From contig NZ_JAHXZL010000003.1 of assembly GCF_019429525.1 (NCBI RefSeq), positions 406,463-470,462 on the forward strand: a stretch of DNA of 64,000 nt, read 5' to 3'. Positions within the stretch are counted from its first letter, which is position 1, and each line of letters starts with the position of its first letter. This DNA is from Sphingomonas folli (GTDB lineage: Bacteria; Pseudomonadota; Alphaproteobacteria; Sphingomonadales; Sphingomonadaceae). The notes below the pieces were generated by a model. The model worked only from the letters and a program-made list of their open reading frames with translations. It was not told the origin of the DNA and made no database searches. Made by a program: the position numbers and the translations under genes. Shown here one piece after another: positions 10,306 to 19,695 of the stretch.

Positions 10306-10391
10306 CGATGACAGTCTTCCACCCGTCGGAGACGATGAACTCGCCCGAAGGCAAAGCTGCCCGCTTCTCGGCGCGGGGGAGCCGGCTCGGC

Positions 10392-11237
10392 TCATCTACC
10401 AGAACGCTGCCGGTCTCGATCAAACCCAGGATCCGTGATCGGGCCCGCCACGTCCTGCAGGGCGGTTGAGAGCACGTCGACCAGCAACGTGGTCCAGCGA
10501 AGCTGGGCCAAGGCGTCCCCGAGCAGGTCCTGACGGATTTCCAGCTCGGCATAGAGCCGCCGACTGGCGTAGGCGTGCCGTGGGACGGTATAGTCGACCG
10601 CGTCCATCCGGTATGGCGCATTGTCGCCGACCGTGAGATCGGGCTCGCGTCGTAGCCTCGCGAGCAGCGCGAGCGCGAAGGACGGATCGCCTCCGTCGTG
10701 GAGGACGCCGATCTCCCAAGGTCGTGGCGTGCCATCAGCCAAGGCCGGGGTGAAGCTGTGAAGTGAGATCAGGATGGTCTCCTGCCCCGCCCCATCTCGC
10801 CGTGACAGCGTGTCCGCGATCGCGCGCTGATACGGTTCGTGCACGGCGGCGACGCGCGCGGCACGATCCTCCGGCGACAGCGCCACGTTCCCGGAGACGA
10901 TCGTCGCGTCGCTGATCGCCGGCATCGCGTCCATCGCGCCGGGATCGCGGTTACAATCGACCACCAGCCGCGAGTACGTCTGCCGCACGAAGGTGGCGTC
11001 GCAAGCCTCGGCCAGCGCGACTCCCAGCCCGTCGACCCCGATATCCCAGGCGATATGACGGCGCAGGTCGCTCTCCCGCAAGCCTAGCGATTGCAACGAA
11101 GAAGGGATGACATTGCCCGCGTGATCGCCGATGAAGAGGTATGGCGCGCGACCCGCCGGGTTGACGATCTTGACCGCTGGCGGGTCGCGGTCCGTCAGTA
11201 ACGGAGGCTCGACGCCGCGATGACCGTTCGATGCCAT
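10392..11237 (-). CDS. N-formylglutamate amidohydrolase family protein
   Basis: A 281-residue cytoplasmic protein. The motif LFIGDHAGNVIP near residue 32 (family SCEHAGN-like), HIAWDIGVDGL, VDCNRD and LISLHSFTPAL contains the conserved acidic and histidine residues of the FGase superfamily, which releases formate from N-formylglutamate (last step of one histidine degradation route) or cleaves related N-formyl or N-acyl amino acids. No other hut gene is nearby, so histidine catabolism is not supported by context. The gene is divergent from, and overlaps by 7 bp, the first transglutaminase-like gene, so the two share a promoter region inside each other's 5' ends. Confidence 0.82.
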   Translation of the reverse strand: MASNGHRGVEPPLLTDRDPPAVKIVNPAGRAPYLFIGDHAGNVIPSSLQSLGLRESDLRRHIAWDIGVDGLGVALAEACDATFVRQTYSRLVVDCNRDPGAMDAMPAISDATIVSGNVALSPEDRAARVAAVHEPYQRAIADTLSRRDGAGQETILISLHSFTPALADGTPRPWEIGVLHDGGDPSFALALLARLRREPDLTVGDNAPYRMDAVDYTVPRHAYASRRLYAELEIRQDLLGDALAQLRWTTLLVDVLSTALQDVAGPITDPGFDRDRQRSGR

Positions 11238-12172
11238 TCCTGAACCTCTCGCACGTAACGACCTATACCTACAAGCAGCCGGTCTCGTTCGGCGAACATC
11301 GGATCATGGTTCGGCCGCGCGAGAGCTTCGACCAGCACCTGTTGGAAGCCACGCTGACGATCGATCCGGAACCCAGCGATGTGCGCTGGCTGCAGGACGT
11401 GTTCGGCAACGCGGTTGCGATCGCGACCTTCGATCGACGTGCAAGCCGGCTGGTCTTCGACAGCAAGGCACGGCTTCAGCACGAGCCTGGCGACGTTCAG
11501 CACGTCGACATCGAGGAATATGCCCGCAGCTATCCCTTCACCTATTCTTCCGAGGAGATGCCCGATCTTCTCCGCTCGATCGAGCGCCAGCACCTCGATC
11601 CGCAACGCGCGGTGGACACCTGGGTGAGGCGATTCCTGAACGCCGAAGGGTCGACCGACACGCTGGGCATGCTGACCGCGATGACCACCGCGATCCGGCG
11701 CGAGTTCACCTATGTCCCACGCGCGGAGAAGGGCACCCAGACACCGATCGAGACCCTGCGGCGTCGCAAGGGCACCTGCCGCGACTATGCTATCCTGATG
11801 ATCGAGGCAGTTCGCGCGCTCGGCTTCGCCGCCCGCTTCGTGTCGGGCTACGTCTACAGCCCTGGCGGAGGACGCGACACGCGCGTGGGGGGCGGCAACA
11901 CGCATGCCTGGGTGCGGGTCTACCTGCCCGGGTCCGGCTGGGTTGAGTTCGATCCGACCAACGGCATCATCGGGAGCGCCGGGCTCGTACGCGTCGCGAT
12001 CGCGCGTGACATCTATCAGGCCGTGCCGATCTCCGGAACCTACGACGGCTTCCCCGGCAGCTTCCTCGACATGGCGGTGACCGTTGATATCACCGTCGAC
12101 CCGTCGCCATCCCCACCCGCCTCCCGAACGCCGGGCGCCCCCTCCGAGAACAGGAAGTCCGCCCGATGCTGA
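11231..12172 (+). CDS. Transglutaminase-like cysteine protease family protein (N-terminal beta domain type)
   Basis: A 313-residue protein with an N-terminal beta domain (SHVTTYTYKQPVSFGEHRIM, typical of bacterial transglutaminase N-domains) and a C-terminal transglutaminase core. The catalytic Cys lies in GTCRDYAILM (about residue 178), the His in GNTHAWVRVYLPG and the Asp in FDPTNG, so the Cys-His-Asp triad is complete. These proteins are thought to act as peptidases or crosslinkers; the substrate is unknown. It overlaps the next gene by 7 bp, indicating coupled translation. Confidence 0.87.
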   Translation: MPFLNLSHVTTYTYKQPVSFGEHRIMVRPRESFDQHLLEATLTIDPEPSDVRWLQDVFGNAVAIATFDRRASRLVFDSKARLQHEPGDVQHVDIEEYARSYPFTYSSEEMPDLLRSIERQHLDPQRAVDTWVRRFLNAEGSTDTLGMLTAMTTAIRREFTYVPRAEKGTQTPIETLRRRKGTCRDYAILMIEAVRALGFAARFVSGYVYSPGGGRDTRVGGGNTHAWVRVYLPGSGWVEFDPTNGIIGSAGLVRVAIARDIYQAVPISGTYDGFPGSFLDMAVTVDITVDPSPSPPASRTPGAPSENRKSARC

Positions 12173-12981
12173 TCCGTGCCGGCTACGACATCACATTTGC
12201 CGCCGACGCCGCCACCCCGATGATGGCGATGCTGAGCTTGCATCCGTCGCGGAACAAGGACCTGCGCACGCCACATCGCATTGCGACCACGCCGGATGTG
12301 CCGATGTACGATTATGTCGACGCGTTCGGCAATGTCTGCACCCGCGTCACCGTGCCCGCGGGGGGCCTGACGCTCAGCTGCGACTTCGTCGTCGAGGACG
12401 ACGGTCGGCCGGACGTTTACACACCCGGCGCCATCCAGCACCCGATCGAGGACCTGCCGAACGACGTCCTGATCTTCCTGCTCGGCAGTCGCTACTGCGA
12501 GACCGACCGCTTGTCCGAGACGGCATGGTCGCTGTTCGGGCATGTCAAACCGGGCTGGGAGCGCGTCCAGGCCATCGTCGCCTTCACCCACGACCACGTC
12601 GAGTTTGGCTATCATCACGCGCGTCCCACCAAGACTGCCTGGGACGCGCACCAGGAGCAGCAAGGCGTGTGCCGCGACTTCGCGCATCTCGCCATCACGC
12701 TGTGCCGCTGCATGAACATTCCAGCACGCTATTGCACCGGTTATCTCGGTGACATCGGCGTCGCCCGATCGGACGCCGCGATGGACTTCTCTGCCTGGTT
12801 TGACGTCTATCTCGGCGGCGCCTGGCACACCTTCGACGCGCGCCACAACCAACCTCGCATCGGCCGCATCTTGATGGCACGCGGGCGTGACGCCACCGAC
12901 ACCGCGCTCACGACCGTCTTCGGAACGGCGGAACTTGGCCGCTTCGAGGTCCACACCGACGAGGTCGCCGAGCTTGGCTGA
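12166..12981 (+). CDS. Transglutaminase-like family protein with substituted catalytic His
   Basis: A 271-residue protein of the same superfamily. The catalytic Cys is in GVCRDFAHLAITL (about residue 167) and the Asp in TFDARHNQPRIGR, but the segment equivalent to the catalytic THAW of the upstream paralogue reads DFSAWF, with Ser in place of His. It ends with the RGRDATDTALTT segment typical of this subfamily. It starts inside the end of the previous transglutaminase gene (7-bp overlap), so the pair is co-translated and may work as a complex or consecutive enzymes. Whether it is catalytically active is uncertain. Confidence 0.85.
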   Translation: MLIRAGYDITFAADAATPMMAMLSLHPSRNKDLRTPHRIATTPDVPMYDYVDAFGNVCTRVTVPAGGLTLSCDFVVEDDGRPDVYTPGAIQHPIEDLPNDVLIFLLGSRYCETDRLSETAWSLFGHVKPGWERVQAIVAFTHDHVEFGYHHARPTKTAWDAHQEQQGVCRDFAHLAITLCRCMNIPARYCTGYLGDIGVARSDAAMDFSAWFDVYLGGAWHTFDARHNQPRIGRILMARGRDATDTALTTVFGTAELGRFEVHTDEVAELG

Positions 12982-13321
12982 GGCCGGCGCGCGATCTGTC
13001 GTCACCTTTGCAGTCGCATTTCGGCTTCACCCGCGACGGCGCTGACCTACAAGCGGTCATTCGGGATCGCCATGCCACATCCTAAATCTGGGTATTTGTT
13101 CAGCTTACAATCCCACGCTCTCACTTGGTCGCGGGAAGGGCAGCACTTTGTTAGTGGAAGGATGTAGCGGCGCAATTGGTCATGGGCGATCCGGGCTGGG
13201 TTACGAACTCACACCTTCCCGCGTTGGGCGAGCGCGCGCGCGAACAGGCAGAATATTAAGGTATAGGTCAGCGCGTGAGAAGGATTCGAGCGGTTCGGGC
13301 GCTGGCCGCTTGAACAGCGCG
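12982..13321. other. 340-bp intergenic region between convergent genes
   Basis: It lies between the end of the transglutaminase pair and the 3' end of the sulfatase gene. No convincing gene, hairpin with T-run or repeat was seen; short frames overlap the sulfatase antisense and are not supported. Confidence 0.4.
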
Positions 13322-14884
13322 TCACCCGCCTCCTTGACGCGGCCGCGCCACCGACGGAAAGAAGGATGGCGGAAACGGCGCCTGCGGCGACCCCTTCGGA
13401 TCGCGAAGGTCGCTGCGCTGACCCGCGTCGGCGCTCAGCGGGATCTGCATGCCCCGACTCTCCTCGAGCAGACGGAACAGCTTCGCGCTCATCCGCTCCG
13501 CGAGGTCTTCATGACCGGGTCGAGCTATCAAATTGTTGCTTTCATGCGGATCGGCAGCAAGGTCGTACAGTTCGTCGAGGTCCCAGATGCCGTGGAAGTG
13601 CATGTATTTGTACCGATCATCACGCAGCGCGTGGACGGTCGGGGTCTGCGGGAAATTCCGCTCCCAATAATATTCGTAGAGCAGCTCGCTGCGCCACGGC
13701 ACCTCTCCACCGCGCGCGAGTGGCAGCATGTTCGATCCCGCCATCCCGGCCGGCGCGGCGAGGCCTGCGGCGGCGAGCATGGTCGGGGCGATATCGATGT
13801 TGGCGACCACCTGCTCGACCCGCGACCCCGCCGGAAACAGCGACGGGCAGCGCATCAGCATCGGCACGCGCATCGATTCCTCATACGCCGCACGCTTGTC
13901 GATCAGCCCGTGCTCGCCGAACATGAAGCCGTTGTCGCCCATGTAGACGATAAGCGTGTCGTCGAGCTCGCCCCGCTTCTCCAGTAGCGCCATGATCTGC
14001 GCCAGCCCCTCGTCGACCGCGAGCAGCGTCTCCATGTAGCGCTTGTAGTAGTCCGCGATGTCAAGACGCCCATGATAGGCGTAGTCGACCCCGTGCCAGC
14101 TGTTGCGCTGGTTCTCGACCCACATCGGCCGCCCCGGCACGCCGCGCTTCATGCTGTCGGGATAACGGAAGGTCTCCTTGTCGTACTTGCCGGCGTGGCG
14201 CGTGGCGGGAATGAATTCGGAATGCACCGCCTTGTGCGCGAGATGCATCATCCACGGCTTGTTCGGGTCTCGCTTGGCGAGCCAGGCGAGCGCATAGTCG
14301 GTCAGCTCGTCGGTTATATACCCCTTCTGCGGCACCTTCTTCCCGTCGACGTTGAGCCCGTCGGCGGACGGCAGATATGTCCCCTGTCCCTTGAAGCTGA
14401 CCCAGTGGTCGAAGCCCGGCTGCGGCCCGTCGCCCTCGTCGCCCATGTGCCACTTGCCGATGAAGGCCGTGTCGTAGCCCGCGGCCTGGAGATAGCGCGG
14501 GTAGAAGATCAGGCCCGGCGGGATCGGGTGGTTGTTGTCCACCACCTTGTGCTGGTGCGCGTAGAGCCCGGTCAGGATCGACGCGCGGCTGGGCGAGCAC
14601 AGGGCCGTCGTGACGAAGGCATTGCGGAAATGCGCGCCCTCCCGCGCCAGCCGATCGAGCGTCGGGGTCGCGCCGAACGACTGCGGCGCCATGAACCCCA
14701 GCGCGTCATAGCGATGATCGTCGGTCAGGACGAAAAGGATGTTCTTGGGTTTCACCCGCGGCACCCGCTTCAAGCGCAGCAACCGAGGCGCCGCCGCCGC
14801 GACGCCGGGAGCCATCGTGTAGAGGCCGAACGCCCCGCCGCTCCCAGCGAGCAGGACGCCACGACGATCGAACTCGTCCGTCAT
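13322..14884 (-). CDS. Cys-type sulfatase (alkaline-phosphatase superfamily)
   Basis: A 520-residue sulfatase. The metal motif LFVLTDDHRYD (about residue 50) and the formylglycine signature CSPSRASILTG mark a type I sulfatase in which Cys would be converted to formylglycine; YMGDNGFMFGEHG supplies further metal ligands. The N-terminus DRRGVLLAGSGG with an Ala-rich tail resembles a Tat signal, so it may act in the periplasm. I chose the ATG at 14884, which overlaps the receptor stop as TGATG; the open frame upstream is inside the receptor gene. It hydrolyses a sulfate ester, substrate unknown. It is the last gene of the reductase-monooxygenase-carrier-receptor operon. No formylglycine-generating enzyme is seen in the window. 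Confidence 0.92.
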   Translation of the reverse strand: MTDEFDRRGVLLAGSGGAFGLYTMAPGVAAAAPRLLRLKRVPRVKPKNILFVLTDDHRYDALGFMAPQSFGATPTLDRLAREGAHFRNAFVTTALCSPSRASILTGLYAHQHKVVDNNHPIPPGLIFYPRYLQAAGYDTAFIGKWHMGDEGDGPQPGFDHWVSFKGQGTYLPSADGLNVDGKKVPQKGYITDELTDYALAWLAKRDPNKPWMMHLAHKAVHSEFIPATRHAGKYDKETFRYPDSMKRGVPGRPMWVENQRNSWHGVDYAYHGRLDIADYYKRYMETLLAVDEGLAQIMALLEKRGELDDTLIVYMGDNGFMFGEHGLIDKRAAYEESMRVPMLMRCPSLFPAGSRVEQVVANIDIAPTMLAAAGLAAPAGMAGSNMLPLARGGEVPWRSELLYEYYWERNFPQTPTVHALRDDRYKYMHFHGIWDLDELYDLAADPHESNNLIARPGHEDLAERMSAKLFRLLEESRGMQIPLSADAGQRSDLRDPKGSPQAPFPPSFFPSVARPRQGGG

Positions 14885-17193
14885 CAGAAATCCTTCCGCA
14901 GCAGCAGCCCGGCATAGCGGCGATCGTCGCGCGGCACGAAGCGGACCGTCCCGGCGAAGGTACCGTTGGCGAGGAAACTGGAATAAGAAGTGTCGGTCAG
15001 GTTCTTGACGTACGCCCGCAATTGCCACCCCTGCCCCGGCTGGATCAGCGCGACGCTCGCGTTCCAGATTGCATAGGCGGGCTGGATCGTGCTCGGCGTC
15101 TGGCCGAGGTTGTACTGCACCTCGCTGCTGAAGGTCAGGTCACTCTGTATCTCAGCCGAGAGGCTGTCGGTCAGGCCGAAGCGGTAGGCGCCATTGCCGA
15201 ACAATCGCACCTTCGGCGCGAAGGGCAGCGGCCGGCCGTCGATGTTGCAGCTCGTCGGCGCGCCGAACGGACAATTGAAGCGGCGCACCGTCGCGTCGGT
15301 ATAGGCCGCCGACAGATCGACGGTGAACCCTGTGGTCGGCCGCAGCGTCACGTCCGCCTCGACGCCGCGCGAGCGAACCGACCCCGCGTTGATGAGCCGC
15401 GTTACCTGCGCGCCCCCGACGGTGTCGTTGAAGTTTGCCTGGTAGCCGTCGAATGTCGTCGTATAGACCGCCAGATTATAGCTGAAGGAGCGGTCCGCGG
15501 CGCTGCCCTTCAGCCCCGCTTCCCACGATTTGGACGTCTCGGGATCGAGCGGCACCTCGTCGAGCGGCGTGGTCGGGTCCAAGGACCGCATGTTGAAATA
15601 GACGTTGTACGCGGGCCCTTTATAGCCGCGGGAGTAGGTGGCATAGGTCTGCGCACGATCGCCCAGATCGAGCTGGAGCCCCAGGCGGTAGCTGTCGCCT
15701 CGCCGCGTGGTGTCGCCGCTGGTGTTGTGATAGGCGCGGATGCCCGGCCGATCGAGCGCCGCCAAGCCGCTGCTGGTGGGATCGTTGCTGGACGTGCGGA
15801 CGTGGTAATAGCTCAATTCGTCCCAGGTCGAGCGATAGCCGGCGATTGCGCGAAACGCCTCGGTAAAGTTGAGGTTGGCCTCGCCGAACAGGGCATAATT
15901 GTCGTTGGTGACGCCGTAATTGGCGACTCCGGTCGTGGTCGTCGTTATCCCACCGGCCAGCGTCGACAGCTCGCGTTGATAGCGTTCGTCAGTCTTGGCG
16001 TGAAGGTAATAGGCGCCGAGGACATAGTCGATCAGCCCGCCCTTGGGCGAGGTCACCCTCAACTCCTGAGAGAATTGCTTGCTACGGACGCGTCCCTCGT
16101 CGAGGCCCTGCGGGAAGTCACTCGTCAGCACCGCGAGGCCGTCATAATCCTGCCGCTGATCGTTGCGCCACTCGCGATAGGCGGTGATCGAGGTGAGGTT
16201 GTAATCCCCCGCCGTCAGCGAACTCGTCAGCGACCCGCCGTAATTCTTGTCACGGACGTCGGTGTCGATGTTCGTCGCCGCGAGCCGGTTCTCGGGCGAA
16301 GCGGCAATCCCCTGCGCTGCCAGGGCGGCGGTGAGCGGGGCGGAGGTGCTGACCGCGTTGGTCGGATAAGCGATGCGCGAAACGGAGTAATAGACGCTGG
16401 GGCTCACCGTCTCCCTCGTATCAAGATAGTCGCCGATGACGGTGAACTTCAGCTCGTCGGTCGGCGTGAAGATCAGCTTGCCCCGCGCACCGTAACGGCG
16501 TGACGCATTGACATCGTTGCCGGTGACGACGTTGCGCACGTTGCCATTGTAGTCGCTGTAGAGGCCGCCGATCAGCGCCGTCAGCGTCCCCGGCACGATC
16601 GCGCCCGACACGCCCGCCTTGATGCGGTACTCCTCGTCGGTCGTCGCGCCCACCTCACCGAAAGCCCGGAATTCATTGCTCGGATCCCGCGTGACGATGT
16701 TGACCACGCCCGCCGAGGCGTTCTTGCCGAACAACGTTCCCTGAGGGCCGCGCAGCACCTCGATCCGCTCCACTTCGCCCAGATCCAGCGTCGACTGGCC
16801 CGGCCGTGTCAGCACCACGCCGTCGAGGACGGTCGACACCGACGGTTCAACGCCCGGCGAGGTCGTGATCGTGCCAACACCGCGGATGAAGACGGTGCGG
16901 TCCTTGTTCGACGCACCGGCGCGGAATCCGACCGAGGGGATCGAGGCGCTGATCGTCTCGAGGTTGTTGAGCTGTCGCTCGGCCAACGACTGCCCGCTGA
17001 CCGCGGTGATCGCGATCGGCACTTCCTGAAGGCTCTCGTTGCGGAAGCGCGCGGTGACCACCACGTCCCCGCTCTCAGGCGCATCCGGCGCCGCAGTCCG
17101 CTCGGCGGGAGCTGGCGCCTCCTGCGCCATAGCGGGAGGGCTGGTCAGGCAGGCGGCGCTCGCGAGCAAGGCGGCCAGGTGGCGGTTGGTCAT
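14884..17193 (-). CDS. TonB-dependent outer-membrane receptor, linked to sulfatase
   Basis: A 769-residue protein with a signal peptide ending PPAMAQ, plug start DVVVTARFRNESLQEVPIAI, plug core RGPQGTLFGKNASAGVVNI and a barrel ending YAGLLLRKDF. It belongs to the FecA/CirA-like plug class common in sphingomonads, without an STN domain. Its stop codon overlaps the sulfatase start (TGATG), so receptor and sulfatase are co-translated; the receptor probably imports the sulfated compound or its product. An MFS carrier lies 83 bp upstream. Confidence 0.93.
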   Translation of the reverse strand: MTNRHLAALLASAACLTSPPAMAQEAPAPAERTAAPDAPESGDVVVTARFRNESLQEVPIAITAVSGQSLAERQLNNLETISASIPSVGFRAGASNKDRTVFIRGVGTITTSPGVEPSVSTVLDGVVLTRPGQSTLDLGEVERIEVLRGPQGTLFGKNASAGVVNIVTRDPSNEFRAFGEVGATTDEEYRIKAGVSGAIVPGTLTALIGGLYSDYNGNVRNVVTGNDVNASRRYGARGKLIFTPTDELKFTVIGDYLDTRETVSPSVYYSVSRIAYPTNAVSTSAPLTAALAAQGIAASPENRLAATNIDTDVRDKNYGGSLTSSLTAGDYNLTSITAYREWRNDQRQDYDGLAVLTSDFPQGLDEGRVRSKQFSQELRVTSPKGGLIDYVLGAYYLHAKTDERYQRELSTLAGGITTTTTGVANYGVTNDNYALFGEANLNFTEAFRAIAGYRSTWDELSYYHVRTSSNDPTSSGLAALDRPGIRAYHNTSGDTTRRGDSYRLGLQLDLGDRAQTYATYSRGYKGPAYNVYFNMRSLDPTTPLDEVPLDPETSKSWEAGLKGSAADRSFSYNLAVYTTTFDGYQANFNDTVGGAQVTRLINAGSVRSRGVEADVTLRPTTGFTVDLSAAYTDATVRRFNCPFGAPTSCNIDGRPLPFAPKVRLFGNGAYRFGLTDSLSAEIQSDLTFSSEVQYNLGQTPSTIQPAYAIWNASVALIQPGQGWQLRAYVKNLTDTSYSSFLANGTFAGTVRFVPRDDRRYAGLLLRKDF

Positions 17194-17276
17194 GAATGAT
17201 CCCCTCTATCCTCCTCGCCGAGCTATATTCTAGCTGCCCGGTCGGGAATAAAGATCGTTCTCGCCCCCCGACAATC

Positions 17277-18530
17277 TCACGTTTGCACCAGCCGGTCGAG
17301 CCGGGGGAGAAGCAGCTGGATCCATCCGAGCGCGGCGAGATAGGCGACGCTCGCGAACAGCAGCAGGGGCAAGTAGCCAAGCCCCGCCGTGAGCAGCAGC
17401 CCCGCGACCTTCGCGATGACGAGGCCGCCGACATTGCCGCTGAACGAGCCGAAGGCGGTCACGCGCCCCACCTTTTCCTGCGGCACGATATCGGCGATCA
17501 GCGCGAACACGGTGGTCGAAAACGCCTGATGCCCGGCCAGCGCCAGCGCCATCAGGCCGACCGCGAGTGCATAATCGTGCGACAGCAGCGCGAGCGGGAT
17601 CGGCAGCACGCACAGACCCGCGACCAGCATCACGCCCTTGCGCGTACGGTCGACCGACCAGCCCATCGCCAGCAACCGCGTCGACGCGCCCCCGCCTACC
17701 AGCGACCCCACGGCCGCCCCGCCATAGGCGATCGCCAACGGCACGCCGAGCGCGACGCCGGTCAACCCGAACTGGCGGTGGAAGAAATCGGGCAGCCAGA
17801 ACAGGAGCAGCCACCAGGTCGCATCCGACAGCACCTTTGCCACCGCCACCGCCCAGGTCCGACGTTCCCCCAGGATCGGCCCGTAATCGGTGCGCCCCGC
17901 TGCCACCCGCGGGATCGCCTGCGCCTCCATATCGCTCGCGCGACCAAAGCTCAGCCCCCGCGTTGCCAGCAACCAGGCGAGTGCCCAGCCGAGCCCGATC
18001 GTCCCTGCGACGACGAAGGTCCCCCGCCACCCGAACGCCAGCGCCACCGTGGGGATCGCCAGCGGGGCTAGGATCGCGCCCAGGCTGCTCGCCGCGTTGC
18101 TGACCCCGAACCCGGTCGAGCGCCAGCGGTGCGGCAGCACCACCGCGATCGTCTTCGCGCCGGTTGGGGTCCCCATCGACTCGGTCATGCCCAGCGTGAC
18201 GCGGACCGCAACGAACTGCGCCATGCTGTGCGCCCAGCCATGCAACAACGCGGCGATGCTCCACGCCGCGACACCCACGGGGTTGGCCCATTTGACGCCG
18301 AGCCGGTCCGCGATCCACCCGCTGACGAGAAACCCGCCCGCGGCGCCCGCCTGAAACCAAGCCGCGAGCGTGCCGTAATCGTCGTCGCTCCAGCCGAGCT
18401 CCGCCGCGATCGTCGGCTTCAAGACGGCGATGATCTGCCGATCGACGAGGTTCAGCACCCCCGCGGTGATGACCAACGCGAACAGCAGGCCGCGTCGAAC
18501 GTTGCCGAGATCGGCGAGAAGCTTGGTCAC
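17277..18530 (-). CDS. MFS transporter
   Basis: A 417-residue inner-membrane protein with about twelve hydrophobic segments. The loop between helices 2 and 3 reads GWIADRLGVKWANP, matching the MFS GxxxDRxG signature, and PHRWRSTGFG is an inter-helix basic loop as in the ACS (anion:cation symporter) subfamily. It is expected to carry an organic anion across the inner membrane after receptor uptake. It lies between the monooxygenase and the receptor genes in the same direction. Substrate is not known. Confidence 0.88.
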   Translation of the reverse strand: MTKLLADLGNVRRGLLFALVITAGVLNLVDRQIIAVLKPTIAAELGWSDDDYGTLAAWFQAGAAGGFLVSGWIADRLGVKWANPVGVAAWSIAALLHGWAHSMAQFVAVRVTLGMTESMGTPTGAKTIAVVLPHRWRSTGFGVSNAASSLGAILAPLAIPTVALAFGWRGTFVVAGTIGLGWALAWLLATRGLSFGRASDMEAQAIPRVAAGRTDYGPILGERRTWAVAVAKVLSDATWWLLLFWLPDFFHRQFGLTGVALGVPLAIAYGGAAVGSLVGGGASTRLLAMGWSVDRTRKGVMLVAGLCVLPIPLALLSHDYALAVGLMALALAGHQAFSTTVFALIADIVPQEKVGRVTAFGSFSGNVGGLVIAKVAGLLLTAGLGYLPLLLFASVAYLAALGWIQLLLPRLDRLVQT

Positions 18531-18532
18531 CC

Positions 18533-18628
18533 CGTCACCCCGGGCCGGTCGCGGACTCCACCCTTTCGCTCACCCGCCCGCTTCCGCTCCGGCGGGACAG
18601 TGGATGCCGCGACGAGCCCGGCATGACG
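18533..18628. repeat. 96-bp palindromic intergenic element
   Basis: Two 28-bp arms in inverted orientation, 18533-18560 (begins CGTCACCCCGGGCC, ends GGACTCCA) and the complement of 18601-18628 (begins CGTCATGCCGGGCT, ends GGCATCCA), match at about 22 of 28 positions. Between them is a small inner stem CCCGCC/GGCGGG. It fills the gap between the monooxygenase stop and the MFS start and may act as an attenuator or RNA-processing site inside the operon. The CGTCATGCCGG...GGCATCC pattern resembles dispersed palindromic repeats of alphaproteobacterial genomes; no second copy was noticed in this window. Confidence 0.6.
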
Positions 18629-18636
18629 AAAGAGCC

Positions 18637-19695
18637 TCACACCAACGGCCCATGATCCAACCGTGGCAGCACGTGGCGTGCGAACAGGTCCGCCTCCGCC
18701 GCGTGCGGATAGCCCGACAGGATGAAAGCCTCGATGCCCTCGGCGCGATAGGCCTTCAGCTTGGCGAGCACCTGGTCCGGGTTGCCTACGATCGCCGCGC
18801 CGCAGCCGGAGCGCGCGCGGCCGATCCCGGTCCAGAGATTGTCCTCGACATACTCCCCACCCGCCGACTCGCGCAGCTCGGCTTGGCGCCGCACGCCCGC
18901 AGACTGGGCATCCAGCGACCGCGCCCGGATCGCCGCGCCCTCCGCGTCGTCCAGCTTCGACAGCAGCCGGTCCGCCGCGGCGCGTGCTTCCTCCTCGGTG
19001 TCGCGCACTACGACATGGACGCGATAACCGAAGCGCAGGGTGCGGCCGTACCGCTCGGCGCGTGCGCGCAGGTCCGCGACCGTCTCCCGCACCTTGTCCA
19101 TCGTGTCCGGCCACATGAGGTAGACGTCGCATCCCTCCGCCGCCGCCTCGCGCGCCGCCTCGGAAAGGCCACCGAAATAGAGCATCGGGCAGCGCCCCGA
19201 CATGGTCGTGATGCGCGGCGGGTCGACCTTTATCTGCCAGAACTCGCCGCGGTGATCGAGCGATTGGCCGTCGAGCAAGGTCCGCAGGATCCGCATCGCC
19301 TCGCGCGTGCGCCGATAGCGCGGCTCGCTCGCCAGCGTGTCGCCGGGCAGGTCGCTCGAGATGATGTTGACGGTGAGCCGGCCGCCGAGCATCCGGTCGA
19401 TCGTCGCGATCTGACGCGCGAGTTGCGGCGGCCAGCTTTCGCCGATCCGTACCGCCATCAGCAGCCGCATACGCTTGAGCAGCGGCGCGATACCCGCGGC
19501 GAAGGCAGTGGTGTCGATGCCGAGCTGATAGCCGGACGGCAGCAGTATATTGTCGAACCCGCCGGACTCGGCCTGCAACGCGATGTCGCGACAATGCTCC
19601 CAGCTCGACCGCAGCGCCGCATCGGGTACGCCGAGAAACTCGTAATCGTCGTCACACAGCGCCGAGAACCAGCTCACCTCACAGGGATTCGTCAT
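18637..19695 (-). CDS. LLM-class flavin-dependent monooxygenase (SsuD-like)
   Basis: A 352-residue luciferase-like monooxygenase of the alkanesulfonate monooxygenase branch: LLPSGYQLGIDT, LLMAVRIGE, INIIS-type segment VNIISSDLPGD, the YRRTREAM helix and YFGGLSEAAREAA are in family order. Such enzymes use FMNH2 and oxygen to oxidise or desulfonate organic substrates and need a separate flavin reductase, which is not in the window. I chose the ATG at 19695, which overlaps the aldo/keto reductase stop (ATGA), over an upstream in-frame ATG lying inside that gene. With the sulfatase in the same operon, a sulfur-containing substrate is likely, but this is inference. Confidence 0.87.
   Translation of the reverse strand: MTNPCEVSWFSALCDDDYEFLGVPDAALRSSWEHCRDIALQAESGGFDNILLPSGYQLGIDTTAFAAGIAPLLKRMRLLMAVRIGESWPPQLARQIATIDRMLGGRLTVNIISSDLPGDTLASEPRYRRTREAMRILRTLLDGQSLDHRGEFWQIKVDPPRITTMSGRCPMLYFGGLSEAAREAAAEGCDVYLMWPDTMDKVRETVADLRARAERYGRTLRFGYRVHVVVRDTEEEARAAADRLLSKLDDAEGAAIRARSLDAQSAGVRRQAELRESAGGEYVEDNLWTGIGRARSGCGAAIVGNPDQVLAKLKAYRAEGIEAFILSGYPHAAEADLFARHVLPRLDHGPLV

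Noticed and set aside
15022..16503. 493-codon plus-strand frame
   Set aside because: Antisense to the sulfatase-linked TonB receptor; composition of a shadow frame.
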